Assembly: GCA_002454195.1 (NCBI GenBank)
Contig: DKIJ01000031.1
Span: 1-61,445 of the forward strand
Length of the DNA: 61,445 nt
Direction of reading: 5' to 3'
Source: Flavobacterium sp. UBA6721
GTDB taxonomy: Bacteria > Bacteroidota > Bacteroidia > Flavobacteriales > Flavobacteriaceae
The notes under the pieces are model-generated. The model did not search any database and was not told where the DNA came from. It saw only the letters and a list, made by a program, of their open reading frames with translations. Each line of letters opens with the position of its first letter. Positions within the stretch are counted from its first letter, which is position 1. This document shows, in pieces, positions 19,140-28,671 of the stretch. Both the position numbers and the translations under genes were made by a program.

Positions 19140-19514
19140 TCAGCTAATCTCACTAAGCAACTCTACAAAGTTGCTCCCCTTTGTGGGCAAATGCCTGCCT
19201 AACAGGGTGTTTTTAAAAACAACTCTATTTTTGTTGTAAATGGTGTCAAAATAATTTCGTGCTTTTTCAATACTCTCTAAGGTTGACTTAAAATTTTTGT
19301 GAGATAAAAAATCGTTATTTTTCATTAGTTGATTTAATATTTCTTTTTGACCGTTTACATTATATTGTTTGTCAATTTCAATTAATTTACTTTTATGATT
19401 TGTTAAGATTTCGTGTAATTCGCTTTCTGTTTCTATCTTTTCGTTATTCTTATTTTTACAACTTATTGTTAAAATAATTATAAGAAATAGATTGATAAAA
19501 ATAGGTTTAAACAT
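19140..19514 (-). CDS. Small putative lipoprotein, function unknown
   Basis: A 124-aa product. The N-terminus MFKPIFINLFLIIILTISCKNKN is a lipoprotein signal with lipobox LTISC. The remainder is charged and helical with no domain I recognise. The last 12 or so codons lie inside a hairpin repeat (AGCAACT at 19156-19162 and AGTTGCT at 19169-19175), so the natural C-terminus may have been altered by repeat insertion. It lies 29 bp downstream of another exported unknown on the same strand and probably shares its transcript. Confidence 0.5.
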   Translation of the reverse strand: MFKPIFINLFLIIILTISCKNKNNEKIETESELHEILTNHKSKLIEIDKQYNVNGQKEILNQLMKNNDFLSHKNFKSTLESIEKARNYFDTIYNKNRVVFKNTLLGRHLPTKGSNFVELLSEIS

Positions 19515-19543
19515 ATCTAAAATTTTTAATTGAAGGTTTTAAA

Positions 19544-20200
19544 TTATTTTGAATTAATCAAATTGTCTAATTTCTTTTTGTCATCTAGGAAATGTAGATT
19601 TAAAAATAATTTGTCATAGTTGTTTGGATTTACATCGTAAAACATTTTGGGAACGCTAAGACTAAATGTATATGTAAAATGTCCTCTAACCACTTGTTGT
19701 ATAATTGTAACTATTTCATATTCATATTCTTGGTCTTTTCTCGTGAATTCAAATGTTCTTTTAAGTGATTGAAAATTTTTTATTTTTGATTTTTCGACTT
19801 TATAATTTTTAATATGGGTATTTAATTGAGTTTCCAACATAGTTTTGTATTTTTTTTCAAAATCAATGTTGTTTTTATCATAGTTTTTCCAAAATATTTC
19901 TTCAATATTATATTCTGTTTCGATTACATTTATTGTAAATGAATTTGAACTATCTGCATCAAAAGTTCTTAAAATTGTATGTTCAGAAAACCCTTTGTCA
20001 ACGACCCATTTTTTGGGAATTTTAAACCCAATATTGTATTTGTAATTAGAATATAGATTATTGATTGTATCATAGTATTCATTAAATTTTTTCTTTTCTG
20101 TTATCAATTGTTCTTTTTCAGATTTTCGGAATTTATTTTGCTGAGAATTCACATTTAGTGTTAGGAAAAATAAGCAGAATATTATAAGTAGTTTTTTCAT
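19544..20200 (-). CDS. Exported protein of unknown function
   Basis: About 218 aa from the ATG at 20200, chosen because MKKLLIIFCLFFLTLNVNSQ is a textbook signal peptide; the longer frame to 20248 adds a basic tail that would hide it. The mature part is rich in Lys, Asn and Tyr, with alternating beta-like strands (FTINVIETEYNIEEIFW, YEYEIVTIIQQVVRGHFTYTFSLSVP). No known domain was recognised. It sits with the small lipoprotein in the accessory block between ileS and recO, just outside the left inverted repeat of the DUF262 unit. Confidence 0.6.
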   Translation of the reverse strand: MKKLLIIFCLFFLTLNVNSQQNKFRKSEKEQLITEKKKFNEYYDTINNLYSNYKYNIGFKIPKKWVVDKGFSEHTILRTFDADSSNSFTINVIETEYNIEEIFWKNYDKNNIDFEKKYKTMLETQLNTHIKNYKVEKSKIKNFQSLKRTFEFTRKDQEYEYEIVTIIQQVVRGHFTYTFSLSVPKMFYDVNPNNYDKLFLNLHFLDDKKKLDNLINSK

Positions 20201-20229
20201 ATTTCTATTGAATGTAATTTTTCTCGGTT

Positions 20230-20367
20230 TTCTCAAGCTGACCACCAACGGTTTGCAGCTTGGCGAAGTGGCGGATTTTGAAGCACAAAACTGTCAACCT
20301 GCACTGAACTTGAATAGAAGCACAAAGCTCCAAGTTTGCACGTCACCCCGCCTGACGCAAAACCCGT
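20230..20367. other. G+C-richer intergenic segment next to the left inverted repeat
   Basis: This stretch is visibly richer in G+C than its neighbours and has short complementary words (GCTTGG/CCAAG, GGCGG/CCGCC) that could fold. A short open frame crosses it but has no protein-like character. I recall similar sequence near accessory genes in other Bacteroidota, which could make it part of a dispersed element; I cannot test this here. Confidence 0.35.
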
Positions 20368-20382
20368 GTTACCTGCTGTGTT
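20368..20382 (+). repeat. Left 15-bp inverted repeat of the DUF262/zinc-ribbon unit
   Basis: GTTACCTGCTGTGTT. It matches the reverse complement of 22507-22521 in 14 of 15 positions. It begins 26 bp before the end of the DUF262 gene. Confidence 0.7.
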
Positions 20383-20393
20383 TCTGTCAGTTG

Positions 20394-22097
20394 TCATACG
20401 TTGTCCTTTAAAAAGTTAATTATTTTTTCCTTACGTTTTTGTATTTCTTGCTTTGTCCAAGTCAGGTTGTCCTTCGTCATTTCTTGAATTTCTCGCTGTT
20501 GTGCCAAATGATTATATGTAGCTCTCTTGTCGGCAAAAGGATTATTACCAACTGAACAATTATGAGATTTTGAGAGTAATAGATAGTTGCCTAAACAATC
20601 AATGTATTGTTGTCTAAACTCCTCGTCATACTCACAATAACCTGCCGCAACTGGCTTTCCGTCTGTCGGTGTCTGCGGTGCAATGTGTTCCAGTTCAGGA
20701 CTAACGATTTTGTCAAAACGAGTTGGTGAATAACCGCTTTTACCTTGTCCTTCTAAATGGTTTTCGTATTTCCAAAGAAGATATTTTGCTGTCGAGTGTG
20801 GAACTGCTGCTTGAATTGAACGTTCAAATTCTGTGTCGTTCCAATATGCCCACCACCAAGAATCGCCACCAGTTTTTTTCATCCAGTCTATTCTGTCAAT
20901 GATTGGTTTAATTTCGGGTTTCTCTGCTGTGAAATTTTGGAAAATATCATTTACTCTTGAAGTAATGTCGGCTCTTGTTCCAATTAAACGGTGTCGTAAA
21001 ACAATTGATTCAAGTTTACTGCAAAGTTGATTTATCGTATTTGTCGGCAAACCGAATTTATATGCCTTGATTACAAAAGGAATTGCGATTCCAATTCCTC
21101 CAAGTGTTATTAGTGAATGAACTTCTAATTGTTCTCTTTCGTCTTTGCCGAAGAATGTTGTTAAATGCTCAAAACTGATTGCTAATGAATGTGTGAATGA
21201 TTTTATAAATGGAATTGGGTTTACGTCTGAAAGTAGCTTATTGATTTTTTCAATTGCGTTTGTTTCCCAAAGTGAATTGAAATGAACTCTTAAAGTGTAA
21301 ACCAAAACATCATCTTCGTTGATGTTGTATTCTATTGACGAAATGGATTTGTAGATTTTTTCAAAGCGGTTTTTGATTTCTTCAATTAGGGATTCCTTTT
21401 CTTCGCCACCGTAAAGATGAACGTTGAACATAAATTGAGCTTTGATTATTTCCAAGTTTGAAGGTTTCTTACCTCTGTTGTTTTGGAAAATAAACATCTG
21501 TATGGCTTCTGATTCGTCCTTAACCGGGTGTGTTGTGCAAGAAGCATTTTGCACAGTATTCAGCATTTTAAGCAAATAGGATTCGTCTTTGCTTTCTAAT
21601 TGTAAAGTGAAGAAGTCAAAAGCGTTTACAATTCTTTTTGCTGAAGCAGTTTCAAGTCCGTTTTTATCTTTTTTGGTTTGGTCAATTACATAATCTTTGA
21701 AAAGTTGCTTGTCATAGTCAACTGTTTCAAAACGATAAGTTGAATTTCGCTTGATAATGTCTTCAAAAATTTCTTGTTCGGTTTCTGTGAGTTTTCTGAT
21801 TGAACTTAGTCGTTTGAAAAGTGCAGATAGAAAAATCACAATTGTTGTAAGTCGTTGTTGTCCGTCAATAACGCCAAATTTTTTGTCGGGTTTTTCTTCA
21901 AATAGAAAGTGTCCGAAGTAGTAAAATGATTTTGTTGAACTTTTGTTGTAGTCCTCCAAATCCGATAAAAATACATTAACCTGTTTTGGTGCTTTGCTTT
22001 TTTCAAATTCTGTGTCCCAAGAATATGCTCTTTGATAAGTAGGGACAAAAATTCTGTTCCCTGCTAACATTTGTTTTATTGTTGTTGATGCTTCCAT
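20394..22097 (-). CDS. DUF262/DUF1524 (GmrSD-like) protein
   Basis: A 567-aa protein. The N-terminal DUF262 domain has VPTYQRAYSW near residue 18 and the ParB/sulfiredoxin-like nucleotide motif FGVIDGQQRLTTIV near residue 74. The C-terminal DUF1524 domain has the HNH-type start LEHIAPQ near residue 467 and a following NYLLLSKSHNCSVGNNPF segment. This domain pair defines GmrSD-type enzymes, NTP-dependent nucleases that attack modified phage DNA, and related defence proteins. Here both halves are in one chain. It lies 61 bp downstream of a zinc-ribbon gene, between inverted repeats. A defence role is inferred. Confidence 0.88.
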   Translation of the reverse strand: MEASTTIKQMLAGNRIFVPTYQRAYSWDTEFEKSKAPKQVNVFLSDLEDYNKSSTKSFYYFGHFLFEEKPDKKFGVIDGQQRLTTIVIFLSALFKRLSSIRKLTETEQEIFEDIIKRNSTYRFETVDYDKQLFKDYVIDQTKKDKNGLETASAKRIVNAFDFFTLQLESKDESYLLKMLNTVQNASCTTHPVKDESEAIQMFIFQNNRGKKPSNLEIIKAQFMFNVHLYGGEEKESLIEEIKNRFEKIYKSISSIEYNINEDDVLVYTLRVHFNSLWETNAIEKINKLLSDVNPIPFIKSFTHSLAISFEHLTTFFGKDEREQLEVHSLITLGGIGIAIPFVIKAYKFGLPTNTINQLCSKLESIVLRHRLIGTRADITSRVNDIFQNFTAEKPEIKPIIDRIDWMKKTGGDSWWWAYWNDTEFERSIQAAVPHSTAKYLLWKYENHLEGQGKSGYSPTRFDKIVSPELEHIAPQTPTDGKPVAAGYCEYDEEFRQQYIDCLGNYLLLSKSHNCSVGNNPFADKRATYNHLAQQREIQEMTKDNLTWTKQEIQKRKEKIINFLKDNV

Positions 22098-22116
22098 TCT
22101 AAATTATTCGTGTCGT

Positions 22117-22151
22117 TAAAAAAATCGGTGGTGGCGAAGCCACCACCGATT
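22117..22151 (-). terminator. Very strong terminator between the zinc-ribbon and DUF262 genes
   Basis: A perfect 13-bp stem, AATCGGTGGTGGC at 22123-22135 and GCCACCACCGATT at 22139-22151, with a three-base loop. On the minus strand the loop region reads GGCTTCGCC and the stem is followed by a run of seven T. It would stop most transcripts from the zinc-ribbon gene before they reach the DUF262 gene. Confidence 0.85.
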
Positions 22152-22158
22152 AAATCTT

Positions 22159-22389
22159 TTAGAGTTTTGTCCAAGAGTGAAAAGTTGAGCTTGGGCAACC
22201 CGATGTGCTTGGAGATGATTTGGTTTGAATTGTTGTGCCACACTTTTTACAACTGTAATTCGTGTCGCCAACCTCACCCAACTTTGTCCAAGAGTGAAAC
22301 GTTTTTGCCGAGCAACCAGAGGTGCTTGGGCTTGAGTCCTTCTTAATAGAAGTCCCGCAATTTTTGCATTGATACCAGCTTAATGCCAT
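22159..22389 (-). CDS. Tandem zinc-ribbon miniprotein, function unknown
   Basis: A 76-aa protein made of two repeats of about 38 residues. Repeat 1 has YQCKNCGTSI followed by SSPSTSGC and FHSWTKLGE; repeat 2 has YSCKKCGTTI, SSPSTSGC and FHSWTKL. Each contributes CxxC plus a third Cys and a nearby His, so two three-Cys/one-His zinc sites are plausible. The conserved end and high identity between halves point to internal duplication. It lies immediately upstream of the DUF262 gene, separated by a strong terminator. A nucleic-acid-binding or sensing role is possible but unproven. Confidence 0.75.
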   Translation of the reverse strand: MALSWYQCKNCGTSIKKDSSPSTSGCSAKTFHSWTKLGEVGDTNYSCKKCGTTIQTKSSPSTSGCPSSTFHSWTKL

Positions 22390-22713
22390 ATTAAAAATTG
22401 TTTTTTGTTGTGCCTACTCTGGTCGGTTTTCGGCATCCCCGTTTGTCCGCTAATATAGAATGTCAATCCGTCAAAACGTGTCGTTGTCTTGTATGGTCGT
22501 CTTTCTAACATAGCAGGTAACTCGTTTATACTCGCTACAAAGTAGCGCCTATACACCCAAAATTGGGTAGCTTGACGAAAGTTTATTGCGTTTATTTATT
22601 ATTCTCAAATATATAAATAAATCTTACAAAGCTTATTGTTTTTGTATCATTTCTCTTAAAGTTTCGGGCTGGATTTCGAGTTTTTGAAAAAAGCAACACA
22701 TTCATTGAAAAAC
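22390..22713. other. Intergenic: right boundary of accessory unit and hairpin
   Basis: No gene seen. It contains the probable promoter region of the zinc-ribbon gene, the right inverted repeat (22507-22521) and a hairpin, CGCTAC at 22533-22538 with GTAGCG at 22542-22547. The tail (22570-22713) is plain A+T-rich sequence running up to the recO stop. Confidence 0.55.
22507..22521 (-). repeat. Right 15-bp inverted repeat of the DUF262/zinc-ribbon unit
   Basis: AACATAGCAGGTAAC, the inverted partner of 20368-20382 (14 of 15). The two repeats bound a 2154-bp unit that holds only the DUF262 and zinc-ribbon genes. Confidence 0.7.
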
Positions 22714-23427
22714 TCAAGAAAAAACCTCTTTGAGCACTTCTAAAGATTTTGGACGTTTAAAACCATCCAAATGATAGACATAATAATCAATCAGGATTTT
22801 TAAAAGCAGTTGCCTTTCGACCACATGAAATACTTTTTGATGGTTGTCTAATTTTAAATGAATAAGTTTTTTGAACAATTGGGTCTCGTGTTCGCTCAAA
22901 GAACCTATGGCTTGAAAAGGAGTAAAAACACCTTCGTTCATTTCGAAAAAAGGCATGTCAATATCGGAAACATCGGGGTAAAAACCAAAGTATTTGGTCA
23001 TTTCCATCATTAGAATCAAGTGAAAATTAGCCATTTCGTCATGTTCGTCTAACCAATGCAAAGCGGTTTCCAGAAAAACAAAAAGGGCTTCGTTTTTTTC
23101 TTCTTCATGAATAGAATGATGCAAAATCTCTGAAAGAAATAGGACAATCGTACTCTTGTAAATATCGGAATGGATGGTATGAAAAGGATTTGCAATTTTA
23201 ATTTCCTTGAAATGCTCCAGCGTTCCTTTGTTTTTGTGAGTAGCTTCGATTTCAATAATAGTCATGGGCTGAAAATAGGCCATTTTCTGATTAGACTTTC
23301 TACTCGAAAAAGCATCTCGAACAAAATAGGATTTCAATCCATGCGACAAAGTGAAGCATTTTACAATCAGGCTTTTTTCTTGGTACTTTAAAGCCGAAAT
23401 AACGATTGCTTTAGTTTTAATTTGCAT
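22714..23427 (-). CDS. recO: DNA repair protein RecO
   Basis: A 237-aa recombination mediator that helps load RecA on SSB-coated gaps with RecR. The N-terminal OB-fold shows KTKAIVISALKYQEKSLIVKCFT, a typical RecO start. The rest is the helical C-terminal domain. The classical C-terminal zinc-finger cysteines are absent, as expected from my recollection of Bacteroidota RecO. It lies alone downstream of gdhA, separated by a CCTTAGT-type repeat. Identification rests on the N-terminal pattern and length. Confidence 0.9.
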   Translation of the reverse strand: MQIKTKAIVISALKYQEKSLIVKCFTLSHGLKSYFVRDAFSSRKSNQKMAYFQPMTIIEIEATHKNKGTLEHFKEIKIANPFHTIHSDIYKSTIVLFLSEILHHSIHEEEKNEALFVFLETALHWLDEHDEMANFHLILMMEMTKYFGFYPDVSDIDMPFFEMNEGVFTPFQAIGSLSEHETQLFKKLIHLKLDNHQKVFHVVERQLLLKILIDYYVYHLDGFKRPKSLEVLKEVFS

Positions 23428-23497
23428 GAATTGGATGTTGCTAAAATGAATTGCGAAGATAGTTAAAAGTCCTTAGTCCTTAGCTTTACAAATATAA

Positions 23498-23566
23498 AGT
23501 CCTTAGTCCTTAGTAGTTAGCCCTTAGAAAACACTAAAAAAGAAACTAAAACTAAGGACTAGGGAC
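23498..23566. repeat. CCTTAGT-family dyad repeat
   Basis: Tandem CCTTAGT words at about 23469-23514 face the complementary ACTAAGGACT at 23551-23560. The same word family occurs at 28604-28660 and 35794-35840. It lies between gdhA and recO. Confidence 0.7.
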
Positions 23567-23590
23567 TCACCAACCAAGGACTAAAAAAAA

Positions 23591-25018
<1,428 letters not shown>

Positions 25019-25177
25019 TTAGCCCCTTTTTAGACTACGAATTATCTAAAGTTAAAACTTCTTCCCAAAATTCAAAAATTACTATACCAACTCTTATAAA
25101 AACATTAACATTACAACAACTAAAAGGCTGTTTTACAACTTTATTTTAATTGCTATTATCCCATTTAAAGTTTTTCA

Positions 25178-25185
25178 TATCTTTG
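25178..25185 (+). promoter_or_regulatory. Candidate Bacteroidota -7 box
   Basis: TATCTTTG fits the TAnnTTTG consensus and lies 22 bp before the start of the beta-barrel gene. A TTG occurs upstream at 25150-25152, but the spacing of 25 is longer than usual. Confidence 0.5.
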
Positions 25186-25207
25186 TTCCACCCTGACTCA
25201 CACTAAG

Positions 25208-26014
25208 ATGCTCCGAAATAATTGGCTAGGTTTGTTTATCATATTTATTTTACTTGGAATTTCAAGTAAAATGAAAGCTCAGTTTGGGTTTTCTCATGAA
25301 ATAGGTGTGATTGCTGGACCTGTAGCTTTTCAATCCGATTATGGTGTTCGTCATGATTTTGAAACCAATGTAGGAAACACAGGAAATGGAATAGGAATAA
25401 TTCATTACCTCAACTTCTCCTATAAAGCAGAATGTAACTGTTACACACCTGAAACCTATTTTAACGACCACTTCAAGCTACGAAGTGAACTATCGTATAA
25501 CAAAACCAATTTTGAACATTTAGGAGAATGGGTAAAAAGGACTTCTCTTGAGGCAATGCAATTACGAGAAATGAAAGGAGAAAGTGCTGTAACTAATATT
25601 GGAATGCAATTAGAATACTTCCCCCTTAGTATTCGGGATTTCACAGCACGTATTGGGAGTCTTGGTCCTTTTGTTAGTCTTGGTGCTCAATTTAGTAATT
25701 ACAATGCTAAAGCTTATTCTACAATGGGTCCCTTAGGAACTCCGCTTACCACTTATCCAAAATACCTCACCCCTACAGATGATAGACAATATGGTTTTTC
25801 TACGGAAAACGGAACCGTATGGTCTATTGTTTCCAGTGTGGGTACGCGTTATAAATTATCGCCATTAAGCGATTTGATGGTTGATTTACGTTTTCAATAT
25901 TACTTTTCGGATTGGGTTGATGGTTTAAAACCTAATCCAGATTTGTACAAAGAAAACAAAGCTAATGACTGGCTGGTTTGGTTTAATTTTGGCTACATTT
26001 ATTATTTGCAATAG
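25208..26014 (+). CDS. Outer-membrane beta-barrel-like protein, THC0290_0291-like family
   Basis: A 268-aa exported protein. The signal peptide ends near residue 24 (SSKMKAQ). The mature part is rich in aromatic and glycine residues in alternating strands (FGFSHEIGVIAGPVAFQSDYG, VDLRFQYYFSDWVDGLKP, WLVWFNFGYIYYLQ) and ends in an aromatic-rich strand, as outer-membrane barrels do. A CNCYTPETYF segment may form a loop disulfide. I recall the same N-terminal block in a Flavobacteriaceae family called THC0290_0291; no function is known. It is a single gene with a recognisable -7 box. Confidence 0.75.
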   Translation: MLRNNWLGLFIIFILLGISSKMKAQFGFSHEIGVIAGPVAFQSDYGVRHDFETNVGNTGNGIGIIHYLNFSYKAECNCYTPETYFNDHFKLRSELSYNKTNFEHLGEWVKRTSLEAMQLREMKGESAVTNIGMQLEYFPLSIRDFTARIGSLGPFVSLGAQFSNYNAKAYSTMGPLGTPLTTYPKYLTPTDDRQYGFSTENGTVWSIVSSVGTRYKLSPLSDLMVDLRFQYYFSDWVDGLKPNPDLYKENKANDWLVWFNFGYIYYLQ

Positions 26015-26084
26015 CTAATAAAAAATAAAAAAAGAGCTCCGTACAAGAAACTCTTTCCTTTTAAAATAGTATTCGTTAAGAATA

Positions 26085-26540
26085 TTAAACCAGTTTTCGG
26101 ATTGCCATGATTACTCCAATGTGAAGACCTTCATGGAAATTATTAAACTCCATAGAATCCGCATTGCTTTTTAAAACAAAACCTGTAGAGGTTGGATATT
26201 CAGTGAAATTTTGAAACAAATTATTATCAATATCTTTTGCAGTTTGTTCAACTGTTGCATGTAACAAAGATAATATTTCGTCTACTTCTTCTTGTGTTGC
26301 CTGATGTTCTGTTTTAGTACCTTTCATGTATTTTTTAACTAATTCATCAGAAATCATCATCGGTAAGCCCGCTAATTTATATACCAACAATTGTTGTGTC
26401 ACTACGATATGACCTACGTTCCAAATCAAATTGTTATTAAATCCTGCCGGAACTTTGTTCAATTGCTCTAATGTATATCCCTGAATCAACTTAGAAACCA
26501 TGTTTCTACTCGTTTTGGTAATCTCTAATAGCTCTTTCAT
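26085..26540 (-). CDS. DinB superfamily protein (copy 1)
   Basis: A 151-aa four-helix DinB/YfiT-like protein. The three histidines expected for the divalent-metal triad are in NVGHIVVTQQ (helix 2) and FHEGLHIGVI (helix 4). Members of the superfamily include thiol transferases using bacillithiol or other low-molecular-weight thiols; the substrate here is unknown. It is a clear paralogue of the next gene upstream (26574-27029), sharing GFNNNLIWN, LPMMISD and NNFHEGLH blocks. Tandem duplication is the simplest explanation. Both probably form one transcript, with 33 bp between them. Confidence 0.85.
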   Translation of the reverse strand: MKELLEITKTSRNMVSKLIQGYTLEQLNKVPAGFNNNLIWNVGHIVVTQQLLVYKLAGLPMMISDELVKKYMKGTKTEHQATQEEVDEILSLLHATVEQTAKDIDNNLFQNFTEYPTSTGFVLKSNADSMEFNNFHEGLHIGVIMAIRKLV

Positions 26541-26573
26541 TGTATTTTTTTTGCTAAAATTAATCTTTTTGAT

Positions 26574-27029
26574 TTAAATAAATTTTTTAATTGCCATCAT
26601 TACTCCCACATGAAGTCCTTCATGAAAATTATTATACACCATTGCTTCTTCGGCACTTTTTAAATTAAAACCTATCGAGGTAGTATACTCGTTATATCCC
26701 TCAAAAAGACCGTTTTGATAATCCAAATTCGTTTTATGAATTGTATCAAAAAGCAATTGTTTTATTGCATCTAATTCTTCTTGTGTAACATCCTGCTCAG
26801 GTCTCGATCCATTTTTATATTTCTCCACCATCGCATCAGAAATCATCATTGGCAAAGCAGACAATTTATATACCAATACTTGTTGTGCAACAATAATATG
26901 ACCAATATTCCAAATCAAATTATTATTAAATCCTTCCGGAATTTTATTTAATTGCTCCAAAGAGTACTTTTGAAGTAATTCTGAAATCAATTTTCTAGAT
27001 TTCAAAGTAGTTTCAAATACTTGTTGCAT
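26574..27029 (-). CDS. DinB superfamily protein (copy 2)
   Basis: 151 aa from the ATG at 27029 (MQQVFETTLKSRKL), which aligns with the start of copy 1; a longer frame to 27077 adds a non-homologous, overlapping tail. The same metal triad is visible (NIGHIIVAQQ, FHEGLHVGVM). It is the first gene of the tandem pair and diverges from the ArsC/Spx-like gene across about 80 bp. Thiol-dependent chemistry is suggested by superfamily knowledge only. Confidence 0.85.
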   Translation of the reverse strand: MQQVFETTLKSRKLISELLQKYSLEQLNKIPEGFNNNLIWNIGHIIVAQQVLVYKLSALPMMISDAMVEKYKNGSRPEQDVTQEELDAIKQLLFDTIHKTNLDYQNGLFEGYNEYTTSIGFNLKSAEEAMVYNNFHEGLHVGVMMAIKKFI

Positions 27030-27109
27030 TTGAATCAGTTTAAAAATTTCGCGTAAAAATAAGCATTTAAGTCGCAAATGATTTTTCTTTGCATAAAGAA
27101 TTAAAAATT

Positions 27110-27466
27110 ATGAGCAATAAAGTATATCATCTTTCTTCTTGCGACACTTGTCGAAAAATAATCAAATCGTTACCTGAAAATCATAATCTAGAACTTCACG
27201 ATATCAAACAAAATCCAATTTCAGTTGAAGAATTAGAACAAATGCACCAACTTTCAGGAAGTTACGAACTGCTATTTAGTAAAAAAGCACAATTGTATAA
27301 ATCAATGGGATTAAAAGACCAAAACTTAACCGAAGCGGACTTTAAAAAATACATTTTAGAACATTACACTTTTTTAAGTCGTCCGGTTTTTATCATTGAT
27401 GGCAAAATTTACATTGGCAACAGCAAACAAAATATTGAGAATGTAATTTTGGCTTTGCAAAAATAA
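27110..27466 (+). CDS. ArsC/Spx family reductase-like protein
   Basis: 118 aa from the ATG at 27110 (MSNKVYHLSSCDTCRKII). An upstream in-frame ATG at 27089 overlaps the divergent promoter area and is less likely. The N-terminal thioredoxin-like motif CDTC is followed by the ArsC-type helix. The conserved SRPVFIIDGKIYIGN near residue 92 corresponds to the RPI/V-loop of ArsC and Spx proteins. It could be an arsenate-reductase-like or regulatory protein; it lacks neighbouring ars genes, so an arsenic role is not supported by context. Confidence 0.85.
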   Translation: MSNKVYHLSSCDTCRKIIKSLPENHNLELHDIKQNPISVEELEQMHQLSGSYELLFSKKAQLYKSMGLKDQNLTEADFKKYILEHYTFLSRPVFIIDGKIYIGNSKQNIENVILALQK

Positions 27467-27702
27467 ATCCTTAATTACTGCCAACAATCTAAGCTATTAA
27501 AAGAGGTTACCACAAATTACACCAATTGCCACTAATTTATTAGGAGGATTTAAATCGAATTTCTCTAATTCTCTCCATTTAAATGGTTCGTGAAATAAAA
27601 AATAAGTACTAATTTGTGTTTTTTGTGTAATTAGTGGCGAAAACCTTTATGGCGATTTCCTTGCACTGAAAACTGACTACTGACTACTGAATACTTTTTT
27701 AG

Positions 27703-27710
27703 TATCTTTG
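27703..27710 (+). promoter_or_regulatory. Candidate -7 box for the yicC-gmk-nadD group
   Basis: TATCTTTG fits the TAnnTTTG consensus and lies 20 bp upstream of the yicC start. No TTG at the expected -33 spacing is seen. Confidence 0.5.
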
Positions 27711-27730
27711 ACCACTTTTTAGAAAATGAT

Positions 27731-28591
27731 ATGATACAATCTATGACCGGTTTTGGTAAAGCGACTTTGCAATTACCAACCAAAAAAATAACAGTCGAAG
27801 TAAAATCGTTAAATAGCAAAGGACTTGATTTAAATGTGCGAATGCCTTCTGTGTATCGCGAAATGGAATTGGGTTTACGCAACCAAATTGCCGCTGCACT
27901 GGAAAGAGGGAAAATCGATTTTTCTATTTTTATCGAAAGTACTGCCGAGCAAACTTCGACCAAAGTGAATGTACCTATCGTAAAAGCTTACATTGCCCAA
28001 CTAAGAAAGGTTTACGCCGATGCCGATGAAACAGAGTTAATGAAAATGGCCGTTCGTATGCCAGACACCATGAAAGTGGAAAGAGAAGAAATCGACGAAA
28101 ACGAATGGGCTCAGATAAAAAATGTTATCGACGAAAGTTTAAGTAACATTCTTTCTTTTAGAAGAGATGAAGGTGAATCACTTGAAAAAGAATTCCAATT
28201 GCGTATAAACAATATTCGTCAATTTATGAACGAGGCTTTGGCTCTTGATCCGGAACGCGTTCAAAACATCAAAGACCGTTTGCAAACCGCTATAGATGAG
28301 TTAAAAGTAAATGTTGACGAAAACCGTTTTGAACAGGAATTGATCTATTATTTAGAAAAATTAGACATTACGGAAGAAAAAGTACGTCTAACCAATCACT
28401 TAGATTATTTCCTGGAAACCATCAAAGGCACCGAAGCTAATGGTAGAAAATTAGGTTTCATTACCCAAGAAATGGGACGCGAAATCAATACCATGGGGTC
28501 TAAATCGAATCACGCGCAAATGCAAAAATTAGTCGTGATGATGAAAGACGAATTGGAAAAAATCAAAGAACAGGTATTGAATGTTTTATAA
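27731..28591 (+). CDS. YicC/YloC family endoribonuclease
   Basis: A 286-aa protein of the YicC family, which includes RNases acting on small RNAs. The N-terminal block MIQSMTGFGKA is diagnostic, as are VEVKSLNSKGLDLNVRMP and the C-terminal ETIKGTEANGRKLGFITQEMGREINTMGSKSNH block. Length is normal. It precedes gmk and nadD on the same strand. The yicC-gmk pairing recurs widely in bacteria, which supports the assignment. Confidence 0.92.
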   Translation: MIQSMTGFGKATLQLPTKKITVEVKSLNSKGLDLNVRMPSVYREMELGLRNQIAAALERGKIDFSIFIESTAEQTSTKVNVPIVKAYIAQLRKVYADADETELMKMAVRMPDTMKVEREEIDENEWAQIKNVIDESLSNILSFRRDEGESLEKEFQLRINNIRQFMNEALALDPERVQNIKDRLQTAIDELKVNVDENRFEQELIYYLEKLDITEEKVRLTNHLDYFLETIKGTEANGRKLGFITQEMGREINTMGSKSNHAQMQKLVVMMKDELEKIKEQVLNVL

Positions 28592-28603
28592 GTAAATAGT
28601 AAC

Positions 28604-28660
28604 TAGTCCTTAGTCCCTAGCATTGAAAACTAAGGACTAAGAACTAAGAACTAAGGACTA
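28604..28660. repeat. CCTTAGT-family dyad repeat between yicC and gmk
   Basis: TAGTCCTTAG at 28604-28613 pairs with CTAAGGACTA at 28651-28660, and the gap carries further ACTAAG words. It fills the 80-bp gap between cotranscribed genes and has no terminator-like U-run. Confidence 0.7.
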
Positions 28661-28671
28661 ATACTAAAAAA

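Noticed and set aside
20368..22521. Integron attC sites at the DUF262 unit ends
   Set aside because: GTTACCT does not fit the attC core GTTRRRY and the two ends are inverted rather than direct, so a cassette array is not supported.
27631..27963. 110-codon minus-strand frame overlapping the yicC start
   Set aside because: It is a shadow of yicC and of a CTGACTACTGA-type short repeat; the YicC signature on the other strand is unmistakable.
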